Below are positions 42,648-50,678 of a stretch of DNA of 64,000 nucleotides, one piece after another. Position numbers and translations under genes: made by a program. The stretch spans positions 1-64,000 of the forward strand of contig JAHDPO010000023.1 of assembly GCA_018434325.1 (NCBI GenBank), written 5' to 3'. The notes beneath the pieces are model-generated. The model searched no databases. It saw only the letters and a program-made list of their open reading frames with translations, and had not been told where the DNA came from. Position 1 is the stretch's first letter; each line of letters starts with the position of its first letter. The stretch comes from Clostridia bacterium (GTDB taxonomy: Bacteria; Bacillota; Peptococcia; DRI-13; UBA5745).

Positions 42648-43373
42648 ATGAACCACGAAGAGCGGTTGATCGTAGCCCTGGATTTTCCCCGCTGGCAAGA
42701 GGCCTTGGAGCTGGTGGATTCCTTGCCGGAGGTCGTTTTCTATAAGATCGGCCTGGAGATGTTCCTGTCAGCGGGCCAGCAAGCCATAAAGGATTTGAAG
42801 GACCGGGGCAAAAAGGTTTTCCTGGATTTGAAATTTCATGATATACCCAATACCGTAGCCCAGGCTTGCTGCCAGGCTTGCCGCTTCGGGGCCGATATTA
42901 TCAATGTCCACGCCGCCGGCGGCGCCAAAATGATGGAGCAGGCCGCTAAAGAAATGGCTGCTTATGCCCAAAAAGAGAACCTTACGCCGCCGGCCTTGAT
43001 TGCCGTTACTATCTTGACCAGTATGGCGGCGGAAGATCTGGCCTCTGTGGGCTTTAGCGGTGTGCCGGCAGAAAACGTGGTGCGGCTGGCCAAGCTGTCT
43101 CAGGTCTCCGGTATGCAGGGTGTGGTGGCTTCCCCCAGGGAAATCAGACAGATCCGGGAAGCTGCCGGCCAGGACTTTCTGATCGTCTGTCCCGGCGTCA
43201 GGCCTGCCGGCGCCGACCTCAATGACCAGCAAAGAACCATGACGCCCCGGGAAGCCATGGCTACCGGCGCCGATTATCTGGTGGTGGGCCGTCCTATTAC
43301 CAAAGCAGCCGAGCCCCGGGCAAAAGCTCTGGAAATCCTGGAGGAAATCAAGCAAGGCCTGGCTGATCGGTAA
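42648..43373 (+). CDS. pyrF: Orotidine-5'-phosphate decarboxylase
   Basis: A 241-residue OMP decarboxylase. LIVALDF opens the barrel, FLDLKFHDIPNTV near residue 61 carries the catalytic Asp-Lys-Asp set, and GVRPAG and VVGRPIT bind phosphate. The ATG at 42648 follows AGAAGGAG; a TATAAT at 42615-42620 suggests its own promoter after the repeat insertion. Confidence 0.96.
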   Translation: MNHEERLIVALDFPRWQEALELVDSLPEVVFYKIGLEMFLSAGQQAIKDLKDRGKKVFLDLKFHDIPNTVAQACCQACRFGADIINVHAAGGAKMMEQAAKEMAAYAQKENLTPPALIAVTILTSMAAEDLASVGFSGVPAENVVRLAKLSQVSGMQGVVASPREIRQIREAAGQDFLIVCPGVRPAGADLNDQQRTMTPREAMATGADYLVVGRPITKAAEPRAKALEILEEIKQGLADR

Positions 43374-43430
43374 GCCGATGTCGTCAGCTAATGCCGATGT
43401 CGTCAGCTAATACCGATATCGTCAACTAAC
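43374..43430. repeat. Tandem repeat, three units of 19 bp after pyrF
   Basis: Begins with the base after the pyrF stop: GCCGATGTCGTCAGCTAAT twice exactly, then ACCGATATCGTCAACTAAC. Period and copy number equal those of the repeat at 42493-42549, although the sequence is unrelated. Confidence 0.85.
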
Positions 43431-43483
43431 GCCCGCCCTGTATAACCATATCATTAGAACTAGTGAAATATGGAGGAGTTACT

Positions 43484-44359
43484 TTGAATCACGATAGCTC
43501 AACGGTTAATCATTCCCGGCAGCAGGCGGAGGGCTCCCTTGTTAAAAAGGCTTTGCTTACCAGGAATCAAGAGATTGCCAAAGGCATATATGAAATGGAG
43601 CTGGTAGAGCCTGATCTGGCTGCCGCAGCCCGGCCCGGCCAATTCGTCATGCTCTCCATCAGCAAAGGCTTAGAGCCTTTTTTGCGGCGGCCCTTCGGCA
43701 TCGCCGGTATCGAGCCCCAAAAAGGCAGTATCCGCCTGATTTATCAGCTGGCAGGCCGGGGAACCAAGCAGATGGCCGCCTGGGAAGCCGGACGGCCGGT
43801 GGAGCTTTTAGGGCCTTTAGGCAACGGCTTTGCCTGGGAAAATGGCCCCGGCCGGGCCGTTCTGGCCGGCGGCGGCATGGGCATCGCCCCCCTGCTCCCT
43901 TTAGCCAAGGCCTTGCGTTCCCTGAATAAAGAAGTCACCGTTTTTCTGGGAGCCCGCAGCCTCGATCTGGTCTTCGGCATCAAAGAGTTGGGCCAGGCCG
44001 GCTGCCAAGTACAGCTGGCCACAGAGGACGGCTCTGCCGGAGCCGCCGGCTTTGTGACCCTGCCCTTGGAAGCCTATTTGCAAAAAAACGCCGGGTCAAG
44101 CGCCGGCAATTCCTCTTCCGCCCAGCTGCAAGGGCTATACGCCTGCGGCCCCACTCCTTTTCTCAAGGCCGTAAGCGGTTTATGCGACCGCTACAGTATC
44201 ACCGCCCAACTTTCCCTGGAAGAACGGATGGGCTGCGGCCTGGGCGCCTGCATGGGTTGTACCGTCCAAATCAAGGACAGCGCCGGAAAAATCAAGCAGC
44301 AGCGAGTCTGCTATGAAGGCCCGGTATTCAAAGCAGAGGAGGTAGTCTTCCATGGCTGA
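43484..44359 (+). CDS. pyrK: Dihydroorotate dehydrogenase electron-transfer subunit
   Basis: A 291-residue flavoprotein/iron-sulfur subunit that passes electrons from dihydroorotate to NAD. RRPFGIAGI binds FAD, GGGMGIAPLLPLA binds the nicotinamide cofactor, and CGLGACMGC plus a cysteine in RVCYEGP hold the [2Fe-2S] cluster. The start is TTG at 43484, five bases after GGAGGAG; the upstream GTG at 43463 lies before that site. It overlaps pyrD by 8 bp. The N-terminal 20 residues are an unusual polar extension. Confidence 0.94.
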   Translation: MNHDSSTVNHSRQQAEGSLVKKALLTRNQEIAKGIYEMELVEPDLAAAARPGQFVMLSISKGLEPFLRRPFGIAGIEPQKGSIRLIYQLAGRGTKQMAAWEAGRPVELLGPLGNGFAWENGPGRAVLAGGGMGIAPLLPLAKALRSLNKEVTVFLGARSLDLVFGIKELGQAGCQVQLATEDGSAGAAGFVTLPLEAYLQKNAGSSAGNSSSAQLQGLYACGPTPFLKAVSGLCDRYSITAQLSLEERMGCGLGACMGCTVQIKDSAGKIKQQRVCYEGPVFKAEEVVFHG

Positions 44360-45269
44360 TCTTAAGGTAAATTTAGCCGGCCTGGCCTTGGATAATCCCG
44401 TTATGGCCGCCTCCGGCACTTACGGCTTCGGCCGGGAATTTCTGAAATTCTACCCCTCCAGCCTGCCCGGAGCCATCATGGCCAAGGGCCTGACGGTGGA
44501 GCCCACCGCCGGCAATCCCACACCCCGCATTGCCGAAACTCCTGCCGGCATGCTAAACAGCATTGGTCTGCAAAACCCCGGCGTTGACGCTTTCATCGCA
44601 GAAGAACTGCCCTGGCTAAAAAGTCAAGGCGCTCGGGTCATTGCCAATATTAACGGCCATTCATTAAAGGATTTTGAAGAGATCAGCCGCCGCTTGTCGG
44701 CAGCAACCGGCCTTGACGCCATCGAAGTCAATATTTCTTGCCCCAACGTGGACAATGGCGGCATGTTTTTCGGCACTGACCCGGCGCTGGCTGCCCAAGT
44801 CACCAAAGTGGTTAAAAAACATTGCCGGGTACCGCTGATCATCAAGCTTTCGCCAAATGTCACCGATATCACCGCTATTGCCAAAGCTGTAGCCGCCGAA
44901 GGCGCCGATATTCTCTCTTTGATTAACACTCTTTTGGGCATGGCCATAGATCGCAAAACCCGGCGGCCGGTACTGGCCCGGCAGGTAGGCGGCCTTTCCG
45001 GTCCTGCGGTCAAGCCGGTGGCTCTGCGGATGGTCTGGCAGGTCGCCCAAACCGTGGATTTGCCGATCATCGGTATGGGAGGCATCGTCTCGGCAGAAGA
45101 CGCCATCGAGTTTTTCCTGGCCGGCGCAGCCGCCGTCGCAGTGGGCTCAGGTAATTTAACGAACCCTTATTGCATACCGGAGATCGTTGCCGGTATCAGC
45201 CAATGGCTGGATCAGGAGGGCTACGTTTCCATCAATGATATCAGGGGTTTGGCCTTGCCTGGCCATTAA
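44352..45269 (+). CDS. pyrD: Dihydroorotate dehydrogenase, class 1B catalytic subunit
   Basis: A 305-residue FMN enzyme. AASGTYGFGRE near residue 20, NSIGLQNPG near 68, the active-site cysteine in VNISCPNV near 127 and GMGGI in the phosphate-binding region are visible. It pairs with pyrK to use NAD as acceptor, fitting an anaerobe. The stop is followed by about 100 bp leading to degV. Confidence 0.96.
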   Translation: MADLKVNLAGLALDNPVMAASGTYGFGREFLKFYPSSLPGAIMAKGLTVEPTAGNPTPRIAETPAGMLNSIGLQNPGVDAFIAEELPWLKSQGARVIANINGHSLKDFEEISRRLSAATGLDAIEVNISCPNVDNGGMFFGTDPALAAQVTKVVKKHCRVPLIIKLSPNVTDITAIAKAVAAEGADILSLINTLLGMAIDRKTRRPVLARQVGGLSGPAVKPVALRMVWQVAQTVDLPIIGMGGIVSAEDAIEFFLAGAAAVAVGSGNLTNPYCIPEIVAGISQWLDQEGYVSINDIRGLALPGH

Positions 45270-45325
45270 CCAAAGCTTAACACAAAGCTTGATAGAAACT
45301 TAACGCAAGCCAGTGAGAAAAGGCC

Positions 45326-45354
45326 TTGCCAAAGAAGACTAAACCCTGTACACT
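45326..45354 (+). promoter_or_regulatory. Promoter of the DegV gene
   Basis: TTGCCA (45326-45331) and TACACT (45349-45354), 17 bp apart, 54 bp before the start. Confidence 0.55.
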
Positions 45355-45408
45355 GTAGGGAATAAGATGCCCGATAAACCGTTTGGAATACGAGAAAGAA
45401 GGTTCTCT

Positions 45409-46269
45409 ATGGCTGAAAAAGAAATTCGCATCGTTACGGACAGCACCGCTGATCTTCCCCATGACTTCATCAAAGAACACCGGATTGCAGTGGTGCCTTT
45501 ACATATCACCTTCCCCAAAGGGGGTGTCTATCGTGACGGCCTGGATCTGACAGCCAAGGATTTCTACCCTATGCTGCTGGCTGCCGGCGACGCTATTCCC
45601 AAGACCTCCACACCTACCAAGGATGAGTTTGCCAGGACTTATCAGGAGCTGATGGCGGAAAACCCCGATTGTCAGATTATTTCTATTCATCTGTCGGGTG
45701 GCCTCAGCAGTACCATAAGCGTGGCCCAGACTGCCGCCCGGGAAATCAGTCCGGAAATCTTCCCTTTTGACAGCCGCAATATCAGCTTCGGCATGGGGCT
45801 TCAAGTTCAGGAGGCCATTCGCCTGGTTAAGGAAGGGGCCGCCGTCAAAAAAATTCTGGATCATTTAAGCCTGGTAGCCGCTCATACGGAGACCATGTTT
45901 TGCCTGGATACCCTGGAGTATCTCTATAAGGGCGGCCGTATCGGCAAGGTCACCGCGTTTTTCGGCTCGATTCTCAATGTCAAGCCCATTATCCATGTTA
46001 AAGACGGCGTCTACGAATCCTTTGACAAGGTTCGCAGCCAAAAACAAGCTATCCAAAAGATGGTGGATCGGGGCCTCAGTGTATTGGACGGACGCAAGCC
46101 TCTGCGGACGGGTGTAATTCATGGGGCCTGCGAGTCTATGGCTGATCTGCTGAAAGAAAAAGTCGAGACGGCTTACGGCAAGGCTGTCGATTGCTTTACC
46201 GAAACCGGCGCTGTCATCGGCACTCATACCGGGCCGGGCACTCTGGGCATGACGGTTTGCCACCTGTGA
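45409..46269 (+). CDS. DegV family fatty-acid-binding protein
   Basis: A 286-residue DegV protein. IRIVTDSTADLP at the N-terminus, PKTSTPTKDEF, SIHLSGGLSSTISVAQ and LEYLYKGGRIGK are family hallmarks. DegV/FakB proteins hold a fatty acid for phosphorylation by FakA; no kinase partner is nearby. ATG 45409 follows AGAAAGAAGG. Own promoter and terminator. Confidence 0.93.
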   Translation: MAEKEIRIVTDSTADLPHDFIKEHRIAVVPLHITFPKGGVYRDGLDLTAKDFYPMLLAAGDAIPKTSTPTKDEFARTYQELMAENPDCQIISIHLSGGLSSTISVAQTAAREISPEIFPFDSRNISFGMGLQVQEAIRLVKEGAAVKKILDHLSLVAAHTETMFCLDTLEYLYKGGRIGKVTAFFGSILNVKPIIHVKDGVYESFDKVRSQKQAIQKMVDRGLSVLDGRKPLRTGVIHGACESMADLLKEKVETAYGKAVDCFTETGAVIGTHTGPGTLGMTVCHL

Positions 46270-46324
46270 TTATAAGGCCGGACCGGCTTCGGCGTAATCT
46301 TCACGAATAAAGTATGCACTTGAT

Positions 46325-46373
46325 AAAATGACGCACCGTTCTGCTTTTACACAAGCAAGCGGCGCGTCATTTT
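46325..46373 (+). terminator. Terminator after the DegV gene
   Basis: AAAATGACGC (46325-46334) pairs with GCGTCATTTT (46364-46373), followed by GTTTATTTAT. Confidence 0.75.
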
Positions 46374-46402
46374 GTTTATTTATCCGACAATAAAAAATAG
46401 CA

Positions 46403-46431
46403 TTGTAAAAACAAGAAGCTGTGCGTATAAT
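46403..46431 (+). promoter_or_regulatory. Promoter of mntA-hepT
   Basis: TTGTAA (46403-46408) and TATAAT (46426-46431) are 17 bp apart; GAGGTGAAGGG precedes the start at 46477. Confidence 0.75.
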
Positions 46432-46476
46432 GAAATTAGGGAAAATATGTAACTATAGGCTGAGAGGTGAAGGGCA

Positions 46477-46800
46477 ATGATCTTTACTCTGGATGAAATA
46501 AAACAAAGAGTCACACCGGTAGCGGTCAAGTATGAGTTGCCTGCCGTATATCTCTTTGGTTCTTATGCCCGAAACGAGGCCACAGAGGATAGCGACGTTG
46601 ATATCCTAATTGATAGAACCGGATCTTCAGTCAAGGGGTTTGGCATCGGCGGTTTATATAATGATTTATGTGAGAGTATCGGTAAAAAAATTGATCTGCT
46701 TACAACATCTGCATTGGAGCAGGAAAGCACGAATCAGCAAACGCCATGGTTTGTGGAAAATCTGAAAAAGGAAATGGTGCTGCTTTATGAAAGACAGTGA
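46477..46800 (+). CDS. mntA: MntA-type minimal nucleotidyltransferase antitoxin
   Basis: A 107-residue nucleotidyltransferase with YLFGSYARNEATEDSDVDILI (GS...DxD catalytic motif) near residue 26. In characterised HepT-MntA pairs this protein neutralises the toxin by transferring AMP units to it. It overlaps hepT by 14 bp. The pair is AT-richer than its neighbours, suggesting acquisition. Confidence 0.9.
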   Translation: MIFTLDEIKQRVTPVAVKYELPAVYLFGSYARNEATEDSDVDILIDRTGSSVKGFGIGGLYNDLCESIGKKIDLLTTSALEQESTNQQTPWFVENLKKEMVLLYERQ

Positions 46801-47143
46801 TATACAGCGTATACAGCATATAAAAACCTATTGCGAAAAAATCGCCCGAACTATCGAGCGTTTTGGTGCGGAGTACGAAATATTCGCCTGTGATGAAGAC
46901 TATTATAACTCTGTTTCCATGTCCATTATGCAGATTGGGGAACTGAGCGCCGGGTTGTCCGCAGTGTTTAAAGAAAGTACCAAAAATCAGATGCCCTGGG
47001 GCATGATAAAGGGAATGCGCAACATGTTTGCCCATACTTACGCCACGATGGATAAAGGAATTATCTGGGAGGTTGCGGCTAATGATATACCAGGTCTGCT
47101 TCTCTTTTGTGACAGGATTATCATCGAGAATTGCAGGCCGTAG
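46787..47143 (+). CDS. hepT: HepT-type HEPN toxin
   Basis: A 118-residue HEPN protein (DUF86). The ribonuclease motif RNMFAHTY (R-x4-H-x-Y) is near residue 79; the tyrosine is the AMP-acceptor in known pairs. It presumably cleaves RNA unless modified by the upstream nucleotidyltransferase. All key residues are present, so the pair looks active. Confidence 0.9.
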   Translation: MKDSDIQRIQHIKTYCEKIARTIERFGAEYEIFACDEDYYNSVSMSIMQIGELSAGLSAVFKESTKNQMPWGMIKGMRNMFAHTYATMDKGIIWEVAANDIPGLLLFCDRIIIENCRP

Positions 47144-47191
47144 GATCCTGGTAGAGAAAAGTGCCCTCTTTTTACTAACCTCACAAAAAAG

Positions 47192-47239
47192 AACCGACAT
47201 GAAACACAGCCTTTGATTGGCTAATATCTCATGTCGGTT
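47192..47239. terminator. Bidirectional terminator between hepT and ispA
   Basis: AACCGACATGA (47192-47202) pairs with TCATGTCGGTT (47229-47239), flanked by A-tract and T-tract, between convergent genes. Confidence 0.85.
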
Positions 47240-47256
47240 TTTTATAATACAAGTAT

Positions 47257-48150
47257 TCAGCTTTGCCGGCAAACCAGCAGATCGGCCAGCCCCTTAAGAA
47301 ACCGGGTATCTCCCGGCAGCTTGTCCAAAGCCTTTTTGGCCTTGGCGTTTAGCCGCTCTACTTCATTGCGGGCCGCGTCCAAGCCATACAGGCTGACGTA
47401 AGTGGTTTTGCCATTAGCCTCATCGCTGCCGACGGGCTTGCCTAAAAGGGCGGTATCGCCGGTAATATCCAAAATATCATCCATGATCTGAAAAGCAAAG
47501 CCCACATGAGCCGCGTACTCTACGGCGGCCTGGCCGGCTTCCCGGTCAGCTCCCGCCAAAATACAGCCGATTTCGGCAGCTACGGCCAGGAGAGCTCCCG
47601 TCTTTAATTTGTGCATGCGCTCCAGCAGCTCCGCCGGCGTGTCCTTGCCTTCCTGAGCTAAATCGATGGCTTGTCCGCCGATCATGCCGCCAAGACCGGT
47701 GGCCCGGCCCAGGCGATTCACTGCCTGCAAAACTCTTTCCGGAGGAAAGAACCGGCTGTGCTGCGGCTCCGTCATTATATCAAAGGCTAAACTCAGCAAG
47801 GCGTCCCCCGCCAGCAAAGCCTGGGCTTCCCCGAAAGCCTTATGGCAGGAGGGCTTACCCCGCCGCAGGTCATCGTCATCCATGCAAGGCAGATCATCAT
47901 GAATCAAAGAAAAAGCATGAATCATTTCCAGGGCTCCGGCATAAGGCAGAGCCGCCTCTGTTTCCTCATGATACAAATGATAGAAAGCCAGCACCAGCGC
48001 CCCTCTGATCCGCTTGCCGCCGCCCAGCAGGCTATAACCCATGGCCTGGGCCACCTGATCCTCCGGCAGAGGACATTGAGGCAAATAAGAGGCCAAGACT
48101 GCCTCCAGACTGTCGGCATACCAAGCCAGCTGTTTTTTTACTGCTTCCAT
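47257..48150 (-). CDS. ispA: Farnesyl/geranyl-type polyprenyl diphosphate synthase
   Basis: A 297-residue trans-prenyltransferase. GGKRIRGALVL near residue 43, the first aspartate-rich motif DDLPCMDDDDLRRG near 84 with the two-residue insertion typical of bacterial FPP synthases, and the second motif MDDILD near 222 are present. It joins IPP units to C10-C20 diphosphates. ATG 48150 follows GGGAGCG, 10 bp after pyrE; an upstream extension overlapping pyrE is rejected. Confidence 0.93.
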   Translation of the reverse strand: MEAVKKQLAWYADSLEAVLASYLPQCPLPEDQVAQAMGYSLLGGGKRIRGALVLAFYHLYHEETEAALPYAGALEMIHAFSLIHDDLPCMDDDDLRRGKPSCHKAFGEAQALLAGDALLSLAFDIMTEPQHSRFFPPERVLQAVNRLGRATGLGGMIGGQAIDLAQEGKDTPAELLERMHKLKTGALLAVAAEIGCILAGADREAGQAAVEYAAHVGFAFQIMDDILDITGDTALLGKPVGSDEANGKTTYVSLYGLDAARNEVERLNAKAKKALDKLPGDTRFLKGLADLLVCRQS

Positions 48151-48160
48151 GATCGCTCCC

Positions 48161-48823
48161 TTACTTGATGCAATACTGCTCCTGATATTCATCCATCCGC
48201 CGCAAATCCTCGGGATTGCCGCCGGTGACCGCCATCCATTCCCGGATATCCTCCACCGTCACTAAAGCATGGACCTGCAGGCCGAACTCTTCGGCAACCT
48301 CCATCACGGCCGTCTTACCGGGGGTCTGGCCGTATTCCCGGCGGTCTACGGAGATGAACATATCGGTAACCTGTACATCCCCAAAACCCTTAAGCAACGG
48401 CATGACTTCCCGGACGGCAGTGCCGGCGGTAATCACGTCTTCGATCAGGATGATTCTGTCGCCGGCCACCGGTTTATAGCCGATAGTATTGCCGCCTTCG
48501 CCGTGATCCTTTATTTCCTTACGATTAAAAAAGTAAGGCTTGTCGATTTGATATTTTTCCGCTAAAGCTATGGCGCAGGCCGCCGCCAGAGGTATTCCCT
48601 TATAAGCCGGGCCAAACATAGCGGAGAATTTATTGCCCACCACCCGCTGCACCATAGCGGCGTAAAACCGACCCAAGGCCGCCAGCTGACTGCCGGTGCG
48701 GTAATTGCCCGTATTGATAAAATAGGGGCTTTTTCTGCCGCTTTTCATGACAACATCACCAAAACGCAGGACGTCGGCCGCCACCATAAAATTGATAAAT
48801 TCTTTTTTTTCTTCTGTAAGCAT
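48161..48823 (-). CDS. pyrE: Orotate phosphoribosyltransferase
   Basis: A 220-residue type I phosphoribosyltransferase. SGRKSPYFINTGNYRT opens the substrate site, and RIILIEDVITAGTAV near residue 124 is the PRPP motif. The start MLTEEKKEF at 48823 is favoured as GAGGGA lies seven bases before it. It lies on the opposite strand from the other pyr genes, between a uridine-kinase-like gene and ispA. Confidence 0.94.
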   Translation of the reverse strand: MLTEEKKEFINFMVAADVLRFGDVVMKSGRKSPYFINTGNYRTGSQLAALGRFYAAMVQRVVGNKFSAMFGPAYKGIPLAAACAIALAEKYQIDKPYFFNRKEIKDHGEGGNTIGYKPVAGDRIILIEDVITAGTAVREVMPLLKGFGDVQVTDMFISVDRREYGQTPGKTAVMEVAEEFGLQVHALVTVEDIREWMAVTGGNPEDLRRMDEYQEQYCIK

Positions 48824-48841
48824 TAACATTCCCTCACATTC

Positions 48842-50521
48842 TTATTCATCGTGGATTGAGCTGCCGCCGATAAACTCCCTTAAAATCGAATTCAAGGGCA
48901 CATCCTTGTCATCAATGGACGGAAAATAAGACAAAATCGATAGAAGCCTTTGGGCATCGGCGTATTCCGGAATCGACTGCCTGACCTGCTTCAGCAGCGG
49001 CTCCGCGTATTTTTTGAAGACGCCGGTTTCATAAAGCAGCGCCGTATTGAACATGGAATCGGCATCCTCCTGGAAAGGAAAAATGTTTTGCTCCTCACCT
49101 TTGCGCACTGCCGGCCATTGAATCAGGGTAGCCTCCGCCGTCTTGCCCCGGTATTGGGAATCCCGCACCAGCCGCCGCAAAAGCCGGGCGTCGCTGGTAG
49201 CCACCCGGTTGTAAGAGTCGATATCGATCTGAACCATGGAACTGATATAGATTTTAAATTTCATGCCCCGGCCTACGGCAGGAGTCAGAGCTTCATTGAG
49301 GGCATGGATGCCTTCGATGATCACAGGATGGCCGGGCTCCAGCTTCAGAGGCCGGAAGTTGTCGATTCGTAAGCCCTGTTTGAAATCGAAGACCGGTGTC
49401 ATCACTTCCTCTCCGGCAATCAGCCGGGCCAGATTGTCATTAAACAAATCGATATTGATGGCTCGCAGGGATTCAAAATCATAAGAACCGTCGGCGTTTT
49501 TGGGCGTCTCCCAGCGGCTGACAAAATAATCGTCGGTAGACAAGGTCACCGGACGCAGGCCCAACACCCGTAATTGGATGGCCAGGCGATAGCAGAAGGT
49601 GGTTTTGCCCGATGAGGAAGGGCCGGCAATCAGGATTACCCGCAGCCGGTCTCTGTCTTCATAAATCTGGTCTGCCAGATTGGCCAGGTATTTTTCCTGC
49701 AGAGCCTCGGAGACATGGATCAAATCCCGGACGGCTTTAGCTCCCCGGGATACGGTCTGATAAAGGCCCGGCACATTATATACATTTAATATCTTCGTCC
49801 AATCCTTTGTCTCCCGCAAAACCCCAGCCACCTTCGGCATTTCCGTCAGAGGAGCCACCCGCTCCGGCACCTCCATGGTAGGATAGCGCAGGAGGAAGCC
49901 TTTTTCGTAAGGCTCCAGGCTAAACACCTTCAAACAGCCGGCGCTGGGGGCCAAGGAATAAAAGGAATGGAAAATCTGCTGGCCCATCGTATAAATACAG
50001 ATTCTTTTGCCCCCAACGCTTTGCAGCAACTGAGCCGTCTTGGCGTAGCCGGCCTCCTCCAGCACCTCTATGGCCAGAGAATCCGGCAGGTAATTGGGTA
50101 CAATAGGCTCGTCGGTCTCAATCAATTTGTTCATGTGTTCGGTAATCAATTCCAGGGTCCTGGCAGAAGGGTTAGTGGTACCGTCCAGCTCACAATAGCT
50201 GTGCTTGCCTAAAGAGTGATGGACATCCAAAGACCAATGAGGAAACAGCTCCCTGACGGCTTGAGCTAAAAGCATCACCAAGCTTTGCTTGTATATCCGC
50301 ATGCCGTGTTCACTGGTCATATCCAGCCACAATATGGTACCATGCTCCCGTACCGGTGTATAAAGATCCACTACCTCGTTATTATACAAAGCACCGATGA
50401 TAGGCAAGCTTCTGCCGGGACTGTAGGATTTGGACAGGTCTAATAGCAAGGCCCCTTCCCGGATCTCCGCCTCATCTCTTTCTTTTGCTGTCCAATGGCC
50501 TATTTTTAAATTAACTGTCAT
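48842..50521 (-). CDS. Nucleoside (uridine) kinase-like protein with ThrRS-type N-terminal region
   Basis: A 559-residue two-part protein. The first 270 residues resemble the TGS/second additional domain of threonyl-tRNA synthetase (HHSLGKHSYCELDG). The C-terminal part is a P-loop kinase with VILIAGPSSSGKTTFCYRL near residue 297 and LSTDDYFV near 330, as in uridine kinase. Such fusions are widespread in Bacillota; the substrate is not firmly known. First gene of an operon with pyrE and ispA (18 and 10 bp gaps). Confidence 0.85.
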   Translation of the reverse strand: MTVNLKIGHWTAKERDEAEIREGALLLDLSKSYSPGRSLPIIGALYNNEVVDLYTPVREHGTILWLDMTSEHGMRIYKQSLVMLLAQAVRELFPHWSLDVHHSLGKHSYCELDGTTNPSARTLELITEHMNKLIETDEPIVPNYLPDSLAIEVLEEAGYAKTAQLLQSVGGKRICIYTMGQQIFHSFYSLAPSAGCLKVFSLEPYEKGFLLRYPTMEVPERVAPLTEMPKVAGVLRETKDWTKILNVYNVPGLYQTVSRGAKAVRDLIHVSEALQEKYLANLADQIYEDRDRLRVILIAGPSSSGKTTFCYRLAIQLRVLGLRPVTLSTDDYFVSRWETPKNADGSYDFESLRAINIDLFNDNLARLIAGEEVMTPVFDFKQGLRIDNFRPLKLEPGHPVIIEGIHALNEALTPAVGRGMKFKIYISSMVQIDIDSYNRVATSDARLLRRLVRDSQYRGKTAEATLIQWPAVRKGEEQNIFPFQEDADSMFNTALLYETGVFKKYAEPLLKQVRQSIPEYADAQRLLSILSYFPSIDDKDVPLNSILREFIGGSSIHDE

Positions 50522-50626
50522 TCTTGCTCACCTGCCCTTGTTGTGTTTTATAAAAAATCCTTGCTTCCAGATTGTATTAGTTATCAATTATACCATATAC
50601 GGGATTTCATTCCTATGATTTTACTG

Positions 50627-50656
50627 CTATACTTAATAAAACTATACTTAATAAAA
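50627..50656 (+). promoter_or_regulatory. Duplicated -10 region before the deaminase-like gene
   Basis: CTATACTTAATAAAA is repeated exactly, head to tail (50627-50641, 50642-50656). Each unit carries TATACT; TTTACT at 50620 is 17 bp from the second. The duplication may give two start points. Confidence 0.5.
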
Positions 50657-50678
50657 GTATGTGAAAGGAGGCTGTCCA

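Noticed and set aside
42493-43430. 19-bp repeats as a CRISPR array
   Set aside because: Units follow each other without spacers, only three copies each, and no cas genes are present.
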